Shown: positions 18,548-27,452 of the stretch, one piece after another
Layout: the number at the start of each line of letters is the position of its first letter
Position numbering within the stretch: the first letter of the stretch is position 1
Origin: Martinezella miluonensis
GTDB lineage: Bacteria > Pseudomonadota > Alphaproteobacteria > Rhizobiales > Rhizobiaceae
DNA length: 64,000 nucleotides
Direction of reading: 5' to 3'
NCBI RefSeq assembly: GCF_900094545.1
Contig: NZ_FMAH01000029.1
Span: forward strand, 26,887-90,886
The notes under the pieces: model-generated
Seen by the model: the letters and a program-made list of their open reading frames with translations, nothing else
What the model was told of the DNA's origin: nothing
Databases searched by the model: none
Translations under genes and position numbers: made by a program

Positions 18548-18551
18548 TACA
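18544..18551 (+). promoter_or_regulatory. GntR half-site overlapping the -12 promoter element
   Basis: TGCATACA overlaps the TTGCA of the sigma-54 promoter, so a bound GntR dimer would block RNA polymerase. Same orientation and same CTTT extension as the copy at 18465. Confidence 0.55.
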
Positions 18552-18604
18552 CTTTCCTGCAACTCTCTTCACGAACCGGGCTCCCGCCCTCAAGGAGCAT
18601 TCCC

Positions 18605-19732
18605 ATGACCAGACTCCTTCGCATGAATCGCCGCAACTTTCTCCAGGCATCGGCAGCAGGCGCACTTGTCAGCGTCGCGCCGGGCCTTCTGGCATCTCGC
18701 GCCTACGCACAGACCGCGCTCACCGTCGGCTTCATCTATGTCGGTCCGAAAGATGATTACGGCTACAACCAGGCCCATGCCGAAGGTGCTGCCGTCGTCA
18801 AGGCGCTCCCCGGCGTCAATGTTGTCGAAGAGGAAAACGTCCCCGAAACCGTCGACGTTCAAAAGACGATGGAATCGATGATCAACCTTGACGGCGCCAC
18901 GCTGATCTTCCCGACCTCATTCGGCTATTTCGATCCGCATATGCTGGCCATGGCCGCCAAATATCCCAACATTCAGTTTCGCCATTGCGGTGGCCTCTGG
19001 CAGGCTAGCAAGAATCCGGCCAATACCGGCTCCTATTTCGGCTACATCTTCCAGGGCCAGTATCTGAACGGCGTGACTGCCGGTTATGCCACGAAGAGCA
19101 AGAAGATCGGCTTCGTTGCCGCCAAGCCGATTCCGCAGGTTCTACAGAACATCAACGCCTTTCTGCTCGGTGCCCGCTCCGTCGATCCGGCCATCACCTG
19201 CCAGGTGATCTTCACCGGCGAATGGTCGCTGGCCGTCAAGGAGGCCGAGGCCACCAACGCGCTGATCGACCAGGGGGCAGACGTCATTACCTGCCATGTC
19301 GATAGCCCGAAGGTCGTCGTCGAAACCGCCGCCGGCCGTGGTGCCTTCGTCTGTGGCTACCACGCCAACCAGAGCCCCCTTGCTCCGGCCAAGTACCTGA
19401 CCGGCGCGGAGTGGGCCTGGGGCAATGTCTACTCGGACTTCGTCAAGAAGGCGCAGGCCGGTGAAAAGCTTGGCAATTTCGTCCGCGGCGGGCTGAAGGA
19501 TGGCTTCGTCAAGATGAGCCCGCTCGGACCTGGCGTTTCCGACGAATCCCGCAAGAAATTCGAGGCGACTCTTGCCCAGATGAAGGCCGGCGGCTTTTCG
19601 GTCTTCAAGGGCCCGATTAAGGACAATAAGGGCAACGTCGTCATCACCGCGGACAAGAGCTTCGCCGAGGACGCTATCGAACTCGAAAGCATGAACTATC
19701 TCGTCGAAGGCGTCGCCGGCTCCACAGCCTGA
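18605..19732 (+). CDS. BMP-family ABC transporter substrate-binding protein
   Basis: A 375-aa protein with a probable twin-arginine signal peptide (NRRNFLQASAAGALVSVAPG, cleavage after AYA at about residue 35) and a BMP/PnrA-like fold (VGFIYVGPKDDYGYNQAHAE, FPTSFGYFDPHM, YFGYIFQGQYLNGVTAG). BMP-family receptors usually bind nucleosides. Here the operon suggests condensed ureas such as biuret or triuret, by inference. ATG 18605 follows an AAGGAG ribosome site at about 18592. First gene of an eight-gene operon behind a sigma-54 promoter. Confidence 0.93.
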   Translation: MTRLLRMNRRNFLQASAAGALVSVAPGLLASRAYAQTALTVGFIYVGPKDDYGYNQAHAEGAAVVKALPGVNVVEEENVPETVDVQKTMESMINLDGATLIFPTSFGYFDPHMLAMAAKYPNIQFRHCGGLWQASKNPANTGSYFGYIFQGQYLNGVTAGYATKSKKIGFVAAKPIPQVLQNINAFLLGARSVDPAITCQVIFTGEWSLAVKEAEATNALIDQGADVITCHVDSPKVVVETAAGRGAFVCGYHANQSPLAPAKYLTGAEWAWGNVYSDFVKKAQAGEKLGNFVRGGLKDGFVKMSPLGPGVSDESRKKFEATLAQMKAGGFSVFKGPIKDNKGNVVITADKSFAEDAIELESMNYLVEGVAGSTA

Positions 19733-19751
19733 ACATCGAGGGAGAAGCGTC

Positions 19752-20882
19752 ATGACGGTTGAAGTCAACGAGTCCGCATTGTCCATCGCTGCGCAAAGAC
19801 AGATGCTGCTGCGTCCCGCCCTCGAATGGATCGCGCGGCGGGCCGAGCCACTGGTGATCACGCTTGGCGCAATCCTGGTCGGCCTGGCATTGTTCTCCCT
19901 GTTTATCCTGGCGGTCGGCAAATCGCCGGCCGACCTCTATCGCTTCATGTACGCCGGCGGCTTCGGCAGCTGGTTTTCCGTCCAGAACAGCCTGAGCCGC
20001 GCTTCTCCGCTGCTGCTCACCGCGCTCTGCGTCGCTTTGCCGGCGAGGCTCGGTCTCGTCATCATCGGCGGCGAAGGCGCCGTCGTTCTCGGCGGCGTGG
20101 CGGCAGCAGCGATCGCACTGCCGATCGTCGGCCTGTTACCGCCGATCATCGCTCTTGCTCTCATGGCGGTTGCCGCCATGGTGATGGGCGGCATCTGGAT
20201 CGGCCTTGCCGGATTCCTGCGCCACTATCGCGGCGTCAACGAAACCATCTCTTCGCTGTTACTCGCCTATATCGCCATCGCTTTGATGAACCAGTTCGTT
20301 GAAGGGCCGCTGCGCGATCCGGCAAGCCTCAACAAACCCTCCACCAAGCCGCTGCCGCACGACTATATGCTCGGCAATATTCCAGGCATGGATGTGCACT
20401 GGGGCCTCGTTATCGGCATCATCGCCTGTATCGTCTCGTGGATATTGCTCGAGATGACCAGCTATGGCTTCGCCGCTCGCATCGCCGGCGGTAACGTCCG
20501 CGCTGCACAGATCCAGGGTTTGCCTGTGGGACGATTGATCGCCGGTTTCACGGCGATTGCCGGCAGCTTCGCCGGGCTTGCTGGCATGATCGAGGTCGCC
20601 GCGGTCCAGGGCAGCGCCAATGCGTCACTTGCCGCCGGCTATGGTTATACCGGCATCCTCGTCGCCTTTCTGGCGCGGCACAATCCGCTGGCGATCATCC
20701 CTGTCGCCATTCTTCTTGGCGGTATCGATGCGTCCGGCGGCCTGATCCAGCGCCGCATGGGCCTACCCGACGCGACGGTCCTCGTCCTACAGGGCACGCT
20801 CTTCATCGTGATCCTCTTCTGCGAAACCTTCTATGGCCGCTTCAAGATCTTCAATCCTGATCTCTGGAAAAGGAATGCATGA
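19752..20882 (+). CDS. BMP-type ABC transporter permease 1
   Basis: A 376-aa permease of the BPD_transp_2 (branched-chain/nucleoside) class with about nine or ten membrane helices. The motif NETISSLLLAYIAIALMNQF and the family signature AGLAGMIEVAAVQG are visible. It begins 20 bp after the receptor gene and overlaps the next permease start by 4 bp. It forms the channel with the downstream permease and the double ATPase at 22530. Confidence 0.92.
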   Translation: MTVEVNESALSIAAQRQMLLRPALEWIARRAEPLVITLGAILVGLALFSLFILAVGKSPADLYRFMYAGGFGSWFSVQNSLSRASPLLLTALCVALPARLGLVIIGGEGAVVLGGVAAAAIALPIVGLLPPIIALALMAVAAMVMGGIWIGLAGFLRHYRGVNETISSLLLAYIAIALMNQFVEGPLRDPASLNKPSTKPLPHDYMLGNIPGMDVHWGLVIGIIACIVSWILLEMTSYGFAARIAGGNVRAAQIQGLPVGRLIAGFTAIAGSFAGLAGMIEVAAVQGSANASLAAGYGYTGILVAFLARHNPLAIIPVAILLGGIDASGGLIQRRMGLPDATVLVLQGTLFIVILFCETFYGRFKIFNPDLWKRNA

Positions 20883-21808
20883 TGGACGATACAGCAATCG
20901 GTCTCTGGGGCGTACCCCTTGCCATCCTTGCCGGCGCTATCCGCGTCTCGACGCCCTTCATCTTCGTCAGCCTCGGCGAGACGATCACCGAACGGTCCGG
21001 CCGCATCAATCTCGGCCTGGAGGGCACGCTCGTCTTCGGCGCCATGACGGCATATGCCGTCGCCGTGATGAGCGGCTCCGCCTGGCTCGGCGTTCTGGCT
21101 GCGATGGCGAGCGGGGCGACCTTCGGCGCGGTGCACGGCTGGATCTGCAAGTGGCCGAAGGTCAACGACATCGCCATAGGCATCGCCATGATGCAATTCG
21201 GCCTCGGCCTTGCCTTCTTTCTCGGCAAGTCCTTCATCCAGCCGGTCGCGCCGCACCTGCCGGCGATCCCCTTCGGTTTCTGGTCGAGCCTGCAGCCGGT
21301 GCAGGCGGCGTTGAATATCAATATACTTTTCATTCTCGGTGCGGTCCTCGCCCTCGTGCTCTGGTGGGCATTCGGGAACACCAGGATCGGCCTTATGCTG
21401 CGCGTCGTCGGCGACAGCACGGATGCGGCGCGCGCCATGGGCATCAATCCCGACCGTGTCCGGCTGCTGGCAACCGCCGTCGGCGGCTCGCTGGCGGCAA
21501 TCGGCGGCGCCTATCTCTCGCTTTATTATCCGGGCTCCTGGAACGAGCGCATCTCATCAGGCCAGGGCCTGATGGCCGTGGCGCTGGTGATCTTCGCCCG
21601 CTGGAACCCGATCGGCTGCTTCGTGGCCGCAATTCTCTTTGGCGGTGCCGGGGCGCTCGGCCCGGCGCTGCAATCCGTCGGCGTGACGCAAGGATATTAT
21701 CTGTTCTACGCCGCTCCCTACGTGCTGACGCTCGTCATCATGATCATCGCGTCCTCGCCCACTCGCACGCTTAGCGGCGCTCCCGGCGCGCTTTCGCTCA
21801 CCAAATAG
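20879..21808 (+). CDS. BMP-type ABC transporter permease 2
   Basis: A 309-aa permease with about eight membrane helices. It shows the family start STPFIFVSLGETITERSGRI, then NLGLEGTLVFGAM and the coupling loop GDSTDAARAMGINPDRVRLL. It is the smaller partner of the heterodimeric channel. Its stop lies 11 bp before the biuret hydrolase start, so uptake and hydrolysis genes are tightly linked. Confidence 0.92.
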   Translation: MMDDTAIGLWGVPLAILAGAIRVSTPFIFVSLGETITERSGRINLGLEGTLVFGAMTAYAVAVMSGSAWLGVLAAMASGATFGAVHGWICKWPKVNDIAIGIAMMQFGLGLAFFLGKSFIQPVAPHLPAIPFGFWSSLQPVQAALNINILFILGAVLALVLWWAFGNTRIGLMLRVVGDSTDAARAMGINPDRVRLLATAVGGSLAAIGGAYLSLYYPGSWNERISSGQGLMAVALVIFARWNPIGCFVAAILFGGAGALGPALQSVGVTQGYYLFYAAPYVLTLVIMIIASSPTRTLSGAPGALSLTK

Positions 21809-21819
21809 GAAGGTCAGCC

Positions 21820-22533
21820 ATGAACTATCCTGCCATTGCTCCCGCAAGCCAGACGCTGGCCTATATCGATGCCGATCCCTATGTCTGGCCCTATAATGGC
21901 GCCTTGCGACCTGGCAATACCGCGCTCATCATCATCGACATGCAGACGGATTTCTGCGGTCCTGGCGGCTATGTCGATCACATGGGTTACGACCTGTCGC
22001 TGGTGCGCGCGCCGATCGAGCCGATCAAACGGGTTCTGGCCGCCATGCGCGCCAAGGGCTACCACATCATTCACACACGCGAGGGTCATCGACCCGATCT
22101 TGCCGATCTGCCCGCCAACAAGCGGTGGCGTTCGAAGCGCATCAATGCCGGCATTGGCGATGCCGGCCCTTGCGGTCGCATCCTCGTGCGCGGCGAGCCC
22201 GGCTGGGACATCATCGACGAGCTGAAGCCGATGGACGGCGAGACGATCATCGACAAGCCCGGCAAGGGGTCCTTCTGTGCTACCGACCTGGAGCTGATCC
22301 TCAACCAGAAGCGCATCGAGAACATCATTCTCACCGGCATCACCACTGACGTCTGCGTTCATACCACCATGCGCGAGGCGAACGATCGCGGCTTTGAATG
22401 CCTGCTGCTGGAGGACTGCTGCGGCGCGACCGATTATGGAAATCACCTCGCGGCCATCAAGATGGTGAAGATGCAGGGTGGCGTCTTCGGCTCGGTCTCC
22501 AATTCCGCGAACCTCGTGAGTCAGCTGCCATGA
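21820..22533 (+). CDS. biuH: Biuret amidohydrolase (isochorismatase-fold cysteine hydrolase)
   Basis: A 237-aa cysteine hydrolase converting biuret to allophanate plus ammonia. The catalytic triad positions are Asp40 (IIIDMQTDF), Lys146 (IIDKPGKGSF) and Cys179 (TTDVCVHTTMREAND). They match the residues recalled for Rhizobium leguminosarum 3841 BiuH (D36, K142, C175) with one constant offset of four, and segments such as PYNGALRP and CCGATDYGNHLAA are the ones I recall from it. The gene overlaps the ATPase gene that follows (ATGA). Assignment is by recalled similarity and context; close relatives act on other ureides. Confidence 0.88.
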   Translation: MNYPAIAPASQTLAYIDADPYVWPYNGALRPGNTALIIIDMQTDFCGPGGYVDHMGYDLSLVRAPIEPIKRVLAAMRAKGYHIIHTREGHRPDLADLPANKRWRSKRINAGIGDAGPCGRILVRGEPGWDIIDELKPMDGETIIDKPGKGSFCATDLELILNQKRIENIILTGITTDVCVHTTMREANDRGFECLLLEDCCGATDYGNHLAAIKMVKMQGGVFGSVSNSANLVSQLP

Positions 22534-24080
22534 GCGTCATCCGCGATACTCCCCTTCCGCAAGTCGGCAAGGCAGTCGGCATCGAGACGCACGAAATGAC
22601 TATGCGTTTTGGCAGTTTTACGGCGCTCGACCATGTCTCCGTCAGCATTCCCGCCGGCACTTTTCACGCGCTGCTCGGCGAGAACGGCGCCGGCAAGTCG
22701 ACCCTCGTGAAATGCCTCATGGGCTTCTACCACCAGACCTCTGGGTCGCTGTCGGTGGACGGCCACGAAGTCGCGGTTGCCTCCCCGAAGGATGCAGCTA
22801 CCTATGGTCTCGGCATGGTTTACCAGCATTTTACGCTGGTATCGTCGCTGACGGGTGCTGAAAACCTTGTCATCAGCCGCGCTGAAGTGCCAGCTATCGT
22901 CAACTGGGCCAACGAGCGCAAGGCGCTTGCCGTCTTCATGGAACGAATGCCCTTCAAGATCCCGCTCGATCGGCGGGTCAGCGAGCTTGCCGCCGGCGAA
23001 AAGCAGAAGCTCGAAATCGTCAAGCAGCTTTATCTCGGCCGCAGTTTCCTCATACTCGACGAACCGACCTCGGTGCTGACACCGGCTGAGGCCGACGAGA
23101 TGCTCGGCCTTGTGCGAGACATGACCGAGCGCGGCGAACTGACCGTGTTGATGATCAGCCACAAATTCCATGAGGTGACGAAATTCGCCGATGCGGTCTC
23201 CATCCTGCGCCGCGGCAAGCTGGTTGGCGGCGGTAAAGTCGGAGAACTCTCGACAGACGATATGGCCGCGATGATGATCGGCGACATCAAGCTTGCTGAG
23301 CTCGACACGCGGGTTCCCGTCACGGATACGGCGAAAGCGGTGTTGCAGGTCGAGCGGGTCATAGCGCCCGACCGATCCGGTTTGAAAGCCATCGAAATCG
23401 ACAGGCTGACAGTCCACTCAGGCGAGATTGTCGGCATCGCTGGCATTTCCGGTAATGGCCAGAAGGAACTGACGGAGATCCTTGCCGGGCAGCGGCCGAC
23501 CCAGGAGGGATCGGTCAGTGTCAACGGCGAGATCTATGGCGCCACACGGGCCGAGACACGGAAAAACAACGTCCGCTTCATTCCCGAAGAGCCGTTGCAG
23601 AATGCCTGTGCGCCGCGCATGACCGTCAGCGAAAATCTCGCCTTCCGCACCTTCGATCTGAAGGAAAACGGCATTGAGGCGATCTGGCTGAACAGGGGCC
23701 GGATGAAGAAGCGCGCGATATCGCTGATCTCCGATTTCAAGGTGAAGACAGCTTCATCCTCCTCGCCGATTGCGGCGCTTTCCGGCGGCAACGTCCAGCG
23801 CGCCGTCTTAGCGCGGGAGCTGACGGGAGAGGTCGATCTGCTGATCGTCTCCAATCCCTGTTTCGGCCTCGACTTTTCCGCCGTTGCCGAAATCCGCGCC
23901 CGTATCATGCGTGCCCGCAATGCCGGGGCGGCTGTGCTGCTCTTGTCGGAGGATCTCGACGAACTTCTGGAAATGTCAGATCGCATCATGGTGATCTCCG
24001 AAGGCAAGCTCGTCTACGAAACACCGGCGCAGACCGCGGATATCTCTGTGATTGGCGCGCATATGGCAGGGCATCACTGA
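22530..24080 (+). CDS. BMP-type ABC transporter ATP-binding protein (two ATPase domains)
   Basis: A 516-aa fused double ATPase. Domain 1 (about 20-250) has Walker A GENGAGKST, Q-loop VYQHFTLV, signature LAAGEKQ and Walker B LILDEPTSVL. Domain 2 (about 265-510) has a degenerate Walker A (GISGNGQKEL), a signature LSGGNVQR and a Walker B lacking the catalytic acidic pair (LLIVSNPCFGLD). Such asymmetry is normal in nucleoside-type BMP importers. ATG 22530 overlaps the biuH stop. It energises the two upstream permeases. Confidence 0.92.
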   Translation: MSVIRDTPLPQVGKAVGIETHEMTMRFGSFTALDHVSVSIPAGTFHALLGENGAGKSTLVKCLMGFYHQTSGSLSVDGHEVAVASPKDAATYGLGMVYQHFTLVSSLTGAENLVISRAEVPAIVNWANERKALAVFMERMPFKIPLDRRVSELAAGEKQKLEIVKQLYLGRSFLILDEPTSVLTPAEADEMLGLVRDMTERGELTVLMISHKFHEVTKFADAVSILRRGKLVGGGKVGELSTDDMAAMMIGDIKLAELDTRVPVTDTAKAVLQVERVIAPDRSGLKAIEIDRLTVHSGEIVGIAGISGNGQKELTEILAGQRPTQEGSVSVNGEIYGATRAETRKNNVRFIPEEPLQNACAPRMTVSENLAFRTFDLKENGIEAIWLNRGRMKKRAISLISDFKVKTASSSSPIAALSGGNVQRAVLARELTGEVDLLIVSNPCFGLDFSAVAEIRARIMRARNAGAAVLLLSEDLDELLEMSDRIMVISEGKLVYETPAQTADISVIGAHMAGHH

Positions 24081-24748
24081 TGACGGACATCAAGGCTCAA
24101 CCTTTTCCCTTCCCGCTGCAACGCAAGGCCGTAGCGTTGATCGTCATCGACATGCAGCGCGATTTTAGCGAGCCCGGCGGTTTCGGCGCCAGTCTCGGCA
24201 ATGATGTCAGCCGCATCACGAAGATAATCCCTGACGTGAAGCGGCTGATCGCCGGCTTTCGCCATGCCGGCCTGCCGGTTATCCACACGATGGAATGCCA
24301 CAAGCCCGACCTCTCCGACCTACCGCCCGCCAAGCGCAGCCGCGGCAATCCTTCGCTCAGGATCGGTGACAAGGGACCGATGGGTCGCATCCTCATCGCC
24401 GGCGAACCGGGCACGGCCATCCTTCCCGAACTCGCCCCCATCGATGGCGAGATCGTCATCGAAAAACCGGGCAAGGGCGCCTTCTACGCCACCGAACTCG
24501 GCGATATCCTGAACCATAAGGATATCAAGCAGCTCGTTTTCGCCGGCGTCACCACGGAGGTCTGTGTGCAAACCACCATGCGCGAGGCCAATGATCGCGG
24601 CTATGAATGCTTGCTCGCCGAAGAAGCAACCGAAAGCTACTTCCCAGAGTTTAAAGCCGCGGCCATCGCGATGATCCGGGCGCAAGGCGCCATCGTCGGC
24701 TGGACGGCGCATGTCGACGATATCCTGGAGACGATCAGCCATGCCTGA
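24080..24748 (+). CDS. trtA: Isochorismatase-fold hydrolase, probable triuret hydrolase
   Basis: A 222-aa cysteine hydrolase paralogous to biuH. The triad is Asp24 (IVIDMQRDF), Lys129 (IEKPGKGAF) and Cys162 (TTEVCVQTTMREAND). A second such enzyme beside biuH and atzF is the arrangement described for triuret hydrolase (TrtA), which turns triuret into carboxybiuret and ammonia, carboxybiuret then losing CO2 to give biuret. The start overlaps the ATPase stop by 1 bp. The symbol is an inference from context. It could instead act on another ureide such as a peroxyureidoacrylate-like amide. Confidence 0.7.
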   Translation: MTDIKAQPFPFPLQRKAVALIVIDMQRDFSEPGGFGASLGNDVSRITKIIPDVKRLIAGFRHAGLPVIHTMECHKPDLSDLPPAKRSRGNPSLRIGDKGPMGRILIAGEPGTAILPELAPIDGEIVIEKPGKGAFYATELGDILNHKDIKQLVFAGVTTEVCVQTTMREANDRGYECLLAEEATESYFPEFKAAAIAMIRAQGAIVGWTAHVDDILETISHA

Positions 24749-25094
24749 AACGACACGCGAACTGTTGACGCTGGGGGGCTGGAAGGAGTTGACCTTCGGT
24801 CCGTTCCGGGATGGTGTTACCGTCCATTGGATTCAGCCCTTCAAGGGCGACCAACCGGGAGTCGCCCTGCTGAAATACGAGGTCGGCGCTTCTGTGCCCC
24901 GCCACCGGCACGAGGGCTTGGAAACGATACTGGTGCTCGACGGCATACAATCGGATGAGGCCGGCGACTACGCCAAGGGCTGCTACATCGTCAATGCCGC
25001 CGGGACCGAGCATTCGGTCTGGAGTGATACGGGCTGCGTCGTCCTGATCCAGTGGGATCGGCCCGTCAGAATATTGGAAGAGGAAACCGCGTGA
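24741..25094 (+). CDS. Cupin-domain protein of the biuret operon
   Basis: A 117-aa single-domain cupin. The metal-binding motif is visible as PRHRHEGLETILVLDG (motif 1, His/His/Glu) and AAGTEHSVWSDTGC (motif 2 with His). It overlaps trtA by 8 bp and atzF by 4 bp, so it is co-translated with both. It is an anti-sigma-type ChrR-like cupin fold without the anti-sigma part. The role is unknown: a small-molecule sensor, or an enzyme or metallochaperone for an unstable carboxylated intermediate. Confidence 0.85.
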   Translation: MPETTRELLTLGGWKELTFGPFRDGVTVHWIQPFKGDQPGVALLKYEVGASVPRHRHEGLETILVLDGIQSDEAGDYAKGCYIVNAAGTEHSVWSDTGCVVLIQWDRPVRILEEETA

Positions 25095-26890
25095 CGAGCC
25101 CCGCCTTCGACATTTCCTCCCTGCATGCCTTCTATGCGAGCGGCGGCGGCGTTGCTGCCGTCATAGAGGCCGTCTTTGCGCGCATTGCCGAGGTCGGCGA
25201 CCCCGGTATCTTCCTGCACCTTGCCGATAAGGAGAGCCTGCTTGAACAGGCGACCGCGCTCAAGGCCTTTGATCCTGCAGCTAAACCACTCTGGGGCATC
25301 CCCTTTGCCGTCAAGGACAATATCGATGTTGCGGGCATACCAACGACTGCCGCGTGCCCCGACTACACCTATATGCCGGACACCGACGCCACCGTCGTTC
25401 GCCTGCTGAAGGAGGCCGGCGCGCTGGTGATCGGAAAGACCAATCTCGATCAATTCGCAACCGGCCTCGTCGGCGTCCGCACGCCCTATCCTGTTCCGCG
25501 CAATGCCATCGATGCCGAACTGGTGCCGGGCGGCTCGAGTTCCGGCTCGGCCGTGGCGACGGCGCAGGGTATCGTCAGCTTTGCGCTCGGCACCGACACC
25601 GCCGGGTCGGGTCGTATTCCAGCCGGCCTGAACAATATCGTCGGCATGAAACCGAGCCTTGGCGCGTTGTCGACGAGCGGCGTCATCCCTGCCTGCCGCA
25701 CGCTGGATTGCGTATCGATCTTCGCGCTGACGGTCGAAGATGCCTGGCGGGTCTTCATGGTCGCCGCCCGCCATGACGCCGCGGACGCTTATTCGAAGGC
25801 CGTCTCAACCGATGGCTTCGGCCGAACGCCATCGGCCTTAACCATTGGTGTGCCGGCAAAGGCGGAGCGGCTCTTTTTCGGCGACGCCGTCATGGAAGCA
25901 GCCTATGACGACGCCTTACGCATGTTGGCGGAACTGGGCCATCGCCTGGTGGAAGTTCCCTTCGGCGATTTTTACCGAGTGGCGGAGCTACTTTATGAAG
26001 GCGCCTGGGTCGCGGAACGCTATGCCGCGGTGAAGGATTTCTTCGACGCCAACGAGGCAAGCTTTCACCCTGTCACGCGCAAGATCTACGGCGGTGCCAA
26101 ACAGCTTTCGGCCGCAGACGCCTTTAAAGGCCTCTATGCTCTGCAAGACCTGAAACAGAAGGTCGCTCCGCTGATCGCTTCGGTCGATCTCCTCTGCGTG
26201 CCGACCGCCCCAAAGCATTATACGCGCGCGGATCTCGAGGCCGAACCGATCCGCGAGAATTCGCGTCTCGGGACCTACACCAACTTCGTCAACCTTCTCG
26301 ATCTATGCGGCATCGCAGTGCCAACCGGCACACGCAGCGACGGTCGTCCAGCCAGCATCACTTTGCTGGCGCCTTCGGGACGCGACGGCCTCACGGCCTC
26401 GCTCGCGCTCGACATTCATGGGAGCAGCGGCTTGACGCTCGGCGCGACCGGATGGCTGCAGCCGGAGGCGAAAGATACGATCAGCGTTGACGAGGCCGGG
26501 CTGATCGATATCGCGGTCGTCGGCGCCCATCTCTCCGGCATGCCGCTAAACCCACAACTGCTTGCCCTTGGCAGTCGCTTTGTGCGGAACGCACGCACAA
26601 CGGATTGCTACCGGCTTTATGCCCTGTCGGGACAGATACCGGCGAAGCCAGGGCTTCTCCGCGTCGAACAGGCGACAGGCGGTCAAATCGATGTCGAGAT
26701 CTGGCAAATGACGCCGGCCGCTTTCGGTCAATTTGTTGCGGCCATCCCCTCACCCCTCGGCATCGGCACCCTCTTCCTATCCGACGGAACTTCGGCCAAG
26801 GGATTTCTGGTCGAAGCCGCCGCCATCGCTGACGCGACTGACATCACCCACTATGGCGGATGGCGCAGTTATGTCGCGGCAACGACGTAA
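25091..26890 (+). CDS. atzF: Allophanate hydrolase
   Basis: A 599-aa amidase-signature enzyme that hydrolyses allophanate to ammonia and CO2. The Ser-cisSer-Lys triad is Lys75 (FAVKDNIDVAG), Ser149 (PGGSSSGSAVA) and Ser173 (GTDTAGSGRIPAG). The spacing is identical to that recalled for Pseudomonas AtzF (91/165/189). The C-terminal ~130 residues form the allophanate-hydrolase C-terminal domain (DIAVVGAHLSGMPLNPQL). GTG 25091 overlaps the cupin stop. No biotin-dependent urea carboxylase is nearby, so it serves the biuret route rather than urea. Confidence 0.93.
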   Translation: MTSPAFDISSLHAFYASGGGVAAVIEAVFARIAEVGDPGIFLHLADKESLLEQATALKAFDPAAKPLWGIPFAVKDNIDVAGIPTTAACPDYTYMPDTDATVVRLLKEAGALVIGKTNLDQFATGLVGVRTPYPVPRNAIDAELVPGGSSSGSAVATAQGIVSFALGTDTAGSGRIPAGLNNIVGMKPSLGALSTSGVIPACRTLDCVSIFALTVEDAWRVFMVAARHDAADAYSKAVSTDGFGRTPSALTIGVPAKAERLFFGDAVMEAAYDDALRMLAELGHRLVEVPFGDFYRVAELLYEGAWVAERYAAVKDFFDANEASFHPVTRKIYGGAKQLSAADAFKGLYALQDLKQKVAPLIASVDLLCVPTAPKHYTRADLEAEPIRENSRLGTYTNFVNLLDLCGIAVPTGTRSDGRPASITLLAPSGRDGLTASLALDIHGSSGLTLGATGWLQPEAKDTISVDEAGLIDIAVVGAHLSGMPLNPQLLALGSRFVRNARTTDCYRLYALSGQIPAKPGLLRVEQATGGQIDVEIWQMTPAAFGQFVAAIPSPLGIGTLFLSDGTSAKGFLVEAAAIADATDITHYGGWRSYVAATT

Positions 26891-26937
26891 GCCCACAAGG
26901 TACATCGAATTGCCTGCCTTCGCGCGTGTAAAGGAAG

Positions 26938-27398
26938 TTCTTGCTACGTCTGATCGAATCTGTCCCCTACAGGATCCATACCGTTCTCACCGACAGCGGC
27001 ATCCAGTTCACCACGCCGGGGGCCGCGGTTCAGCCGTTCCGCTTATCAAGGAAGCAATCGCAAATGGCGAGATATTCCGGGCCCATGCCTTCGAATATTC
27101 AGGCGCCAGGGCCGATATCGAACACCGAACGACCAAGCCAAAACATTCGTGGACCAACGGCTAGGTCGAGCGAATGAACCTGACAATCAAGGATGCTACG
27201 GTCAAACGCTATTACTACGAGAGCCATGATCAGCTTCGCAACCGCCTCACAGACTTTGTATCCGCATACAATTTCGGTCGCCGCCTCAAGACCCTCCAAG
27301 GCCTCACACCCTACGAATACATCTGTAAATGCTGGACAAAAGAGCCCCAACAATTCAAGCTCGATCCAACCCATCAATTCCCCGGACTAAACAGCTAG
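26938..27398 (+). mobile_element. IS481-family transposase remnant
   Basis: The C-terminal part of an IS481-type DDE transposase survives in two frames (VPYRIHTVLTDSGIQFTTPG, then after a frameshift near 27025 PLIKEAIANGEIFRAHAFEY). It is cut by a TAG at 27162-27164, where relatives have Gln (TNG-stop-VERMN). It then continues in frame to LTPYEYICKCW and a normal end (HQFPGLNS). The N-terminal half is missing. It lies between atzF and a convergent ABC operon. Confidence 0.85.
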
Positions 27399-27452
27399 GT
27401 GCGTAGTTCGCAGGCGGTGATGTCAGCCTGGAGGGCAGCGAGCCACCGAGGC

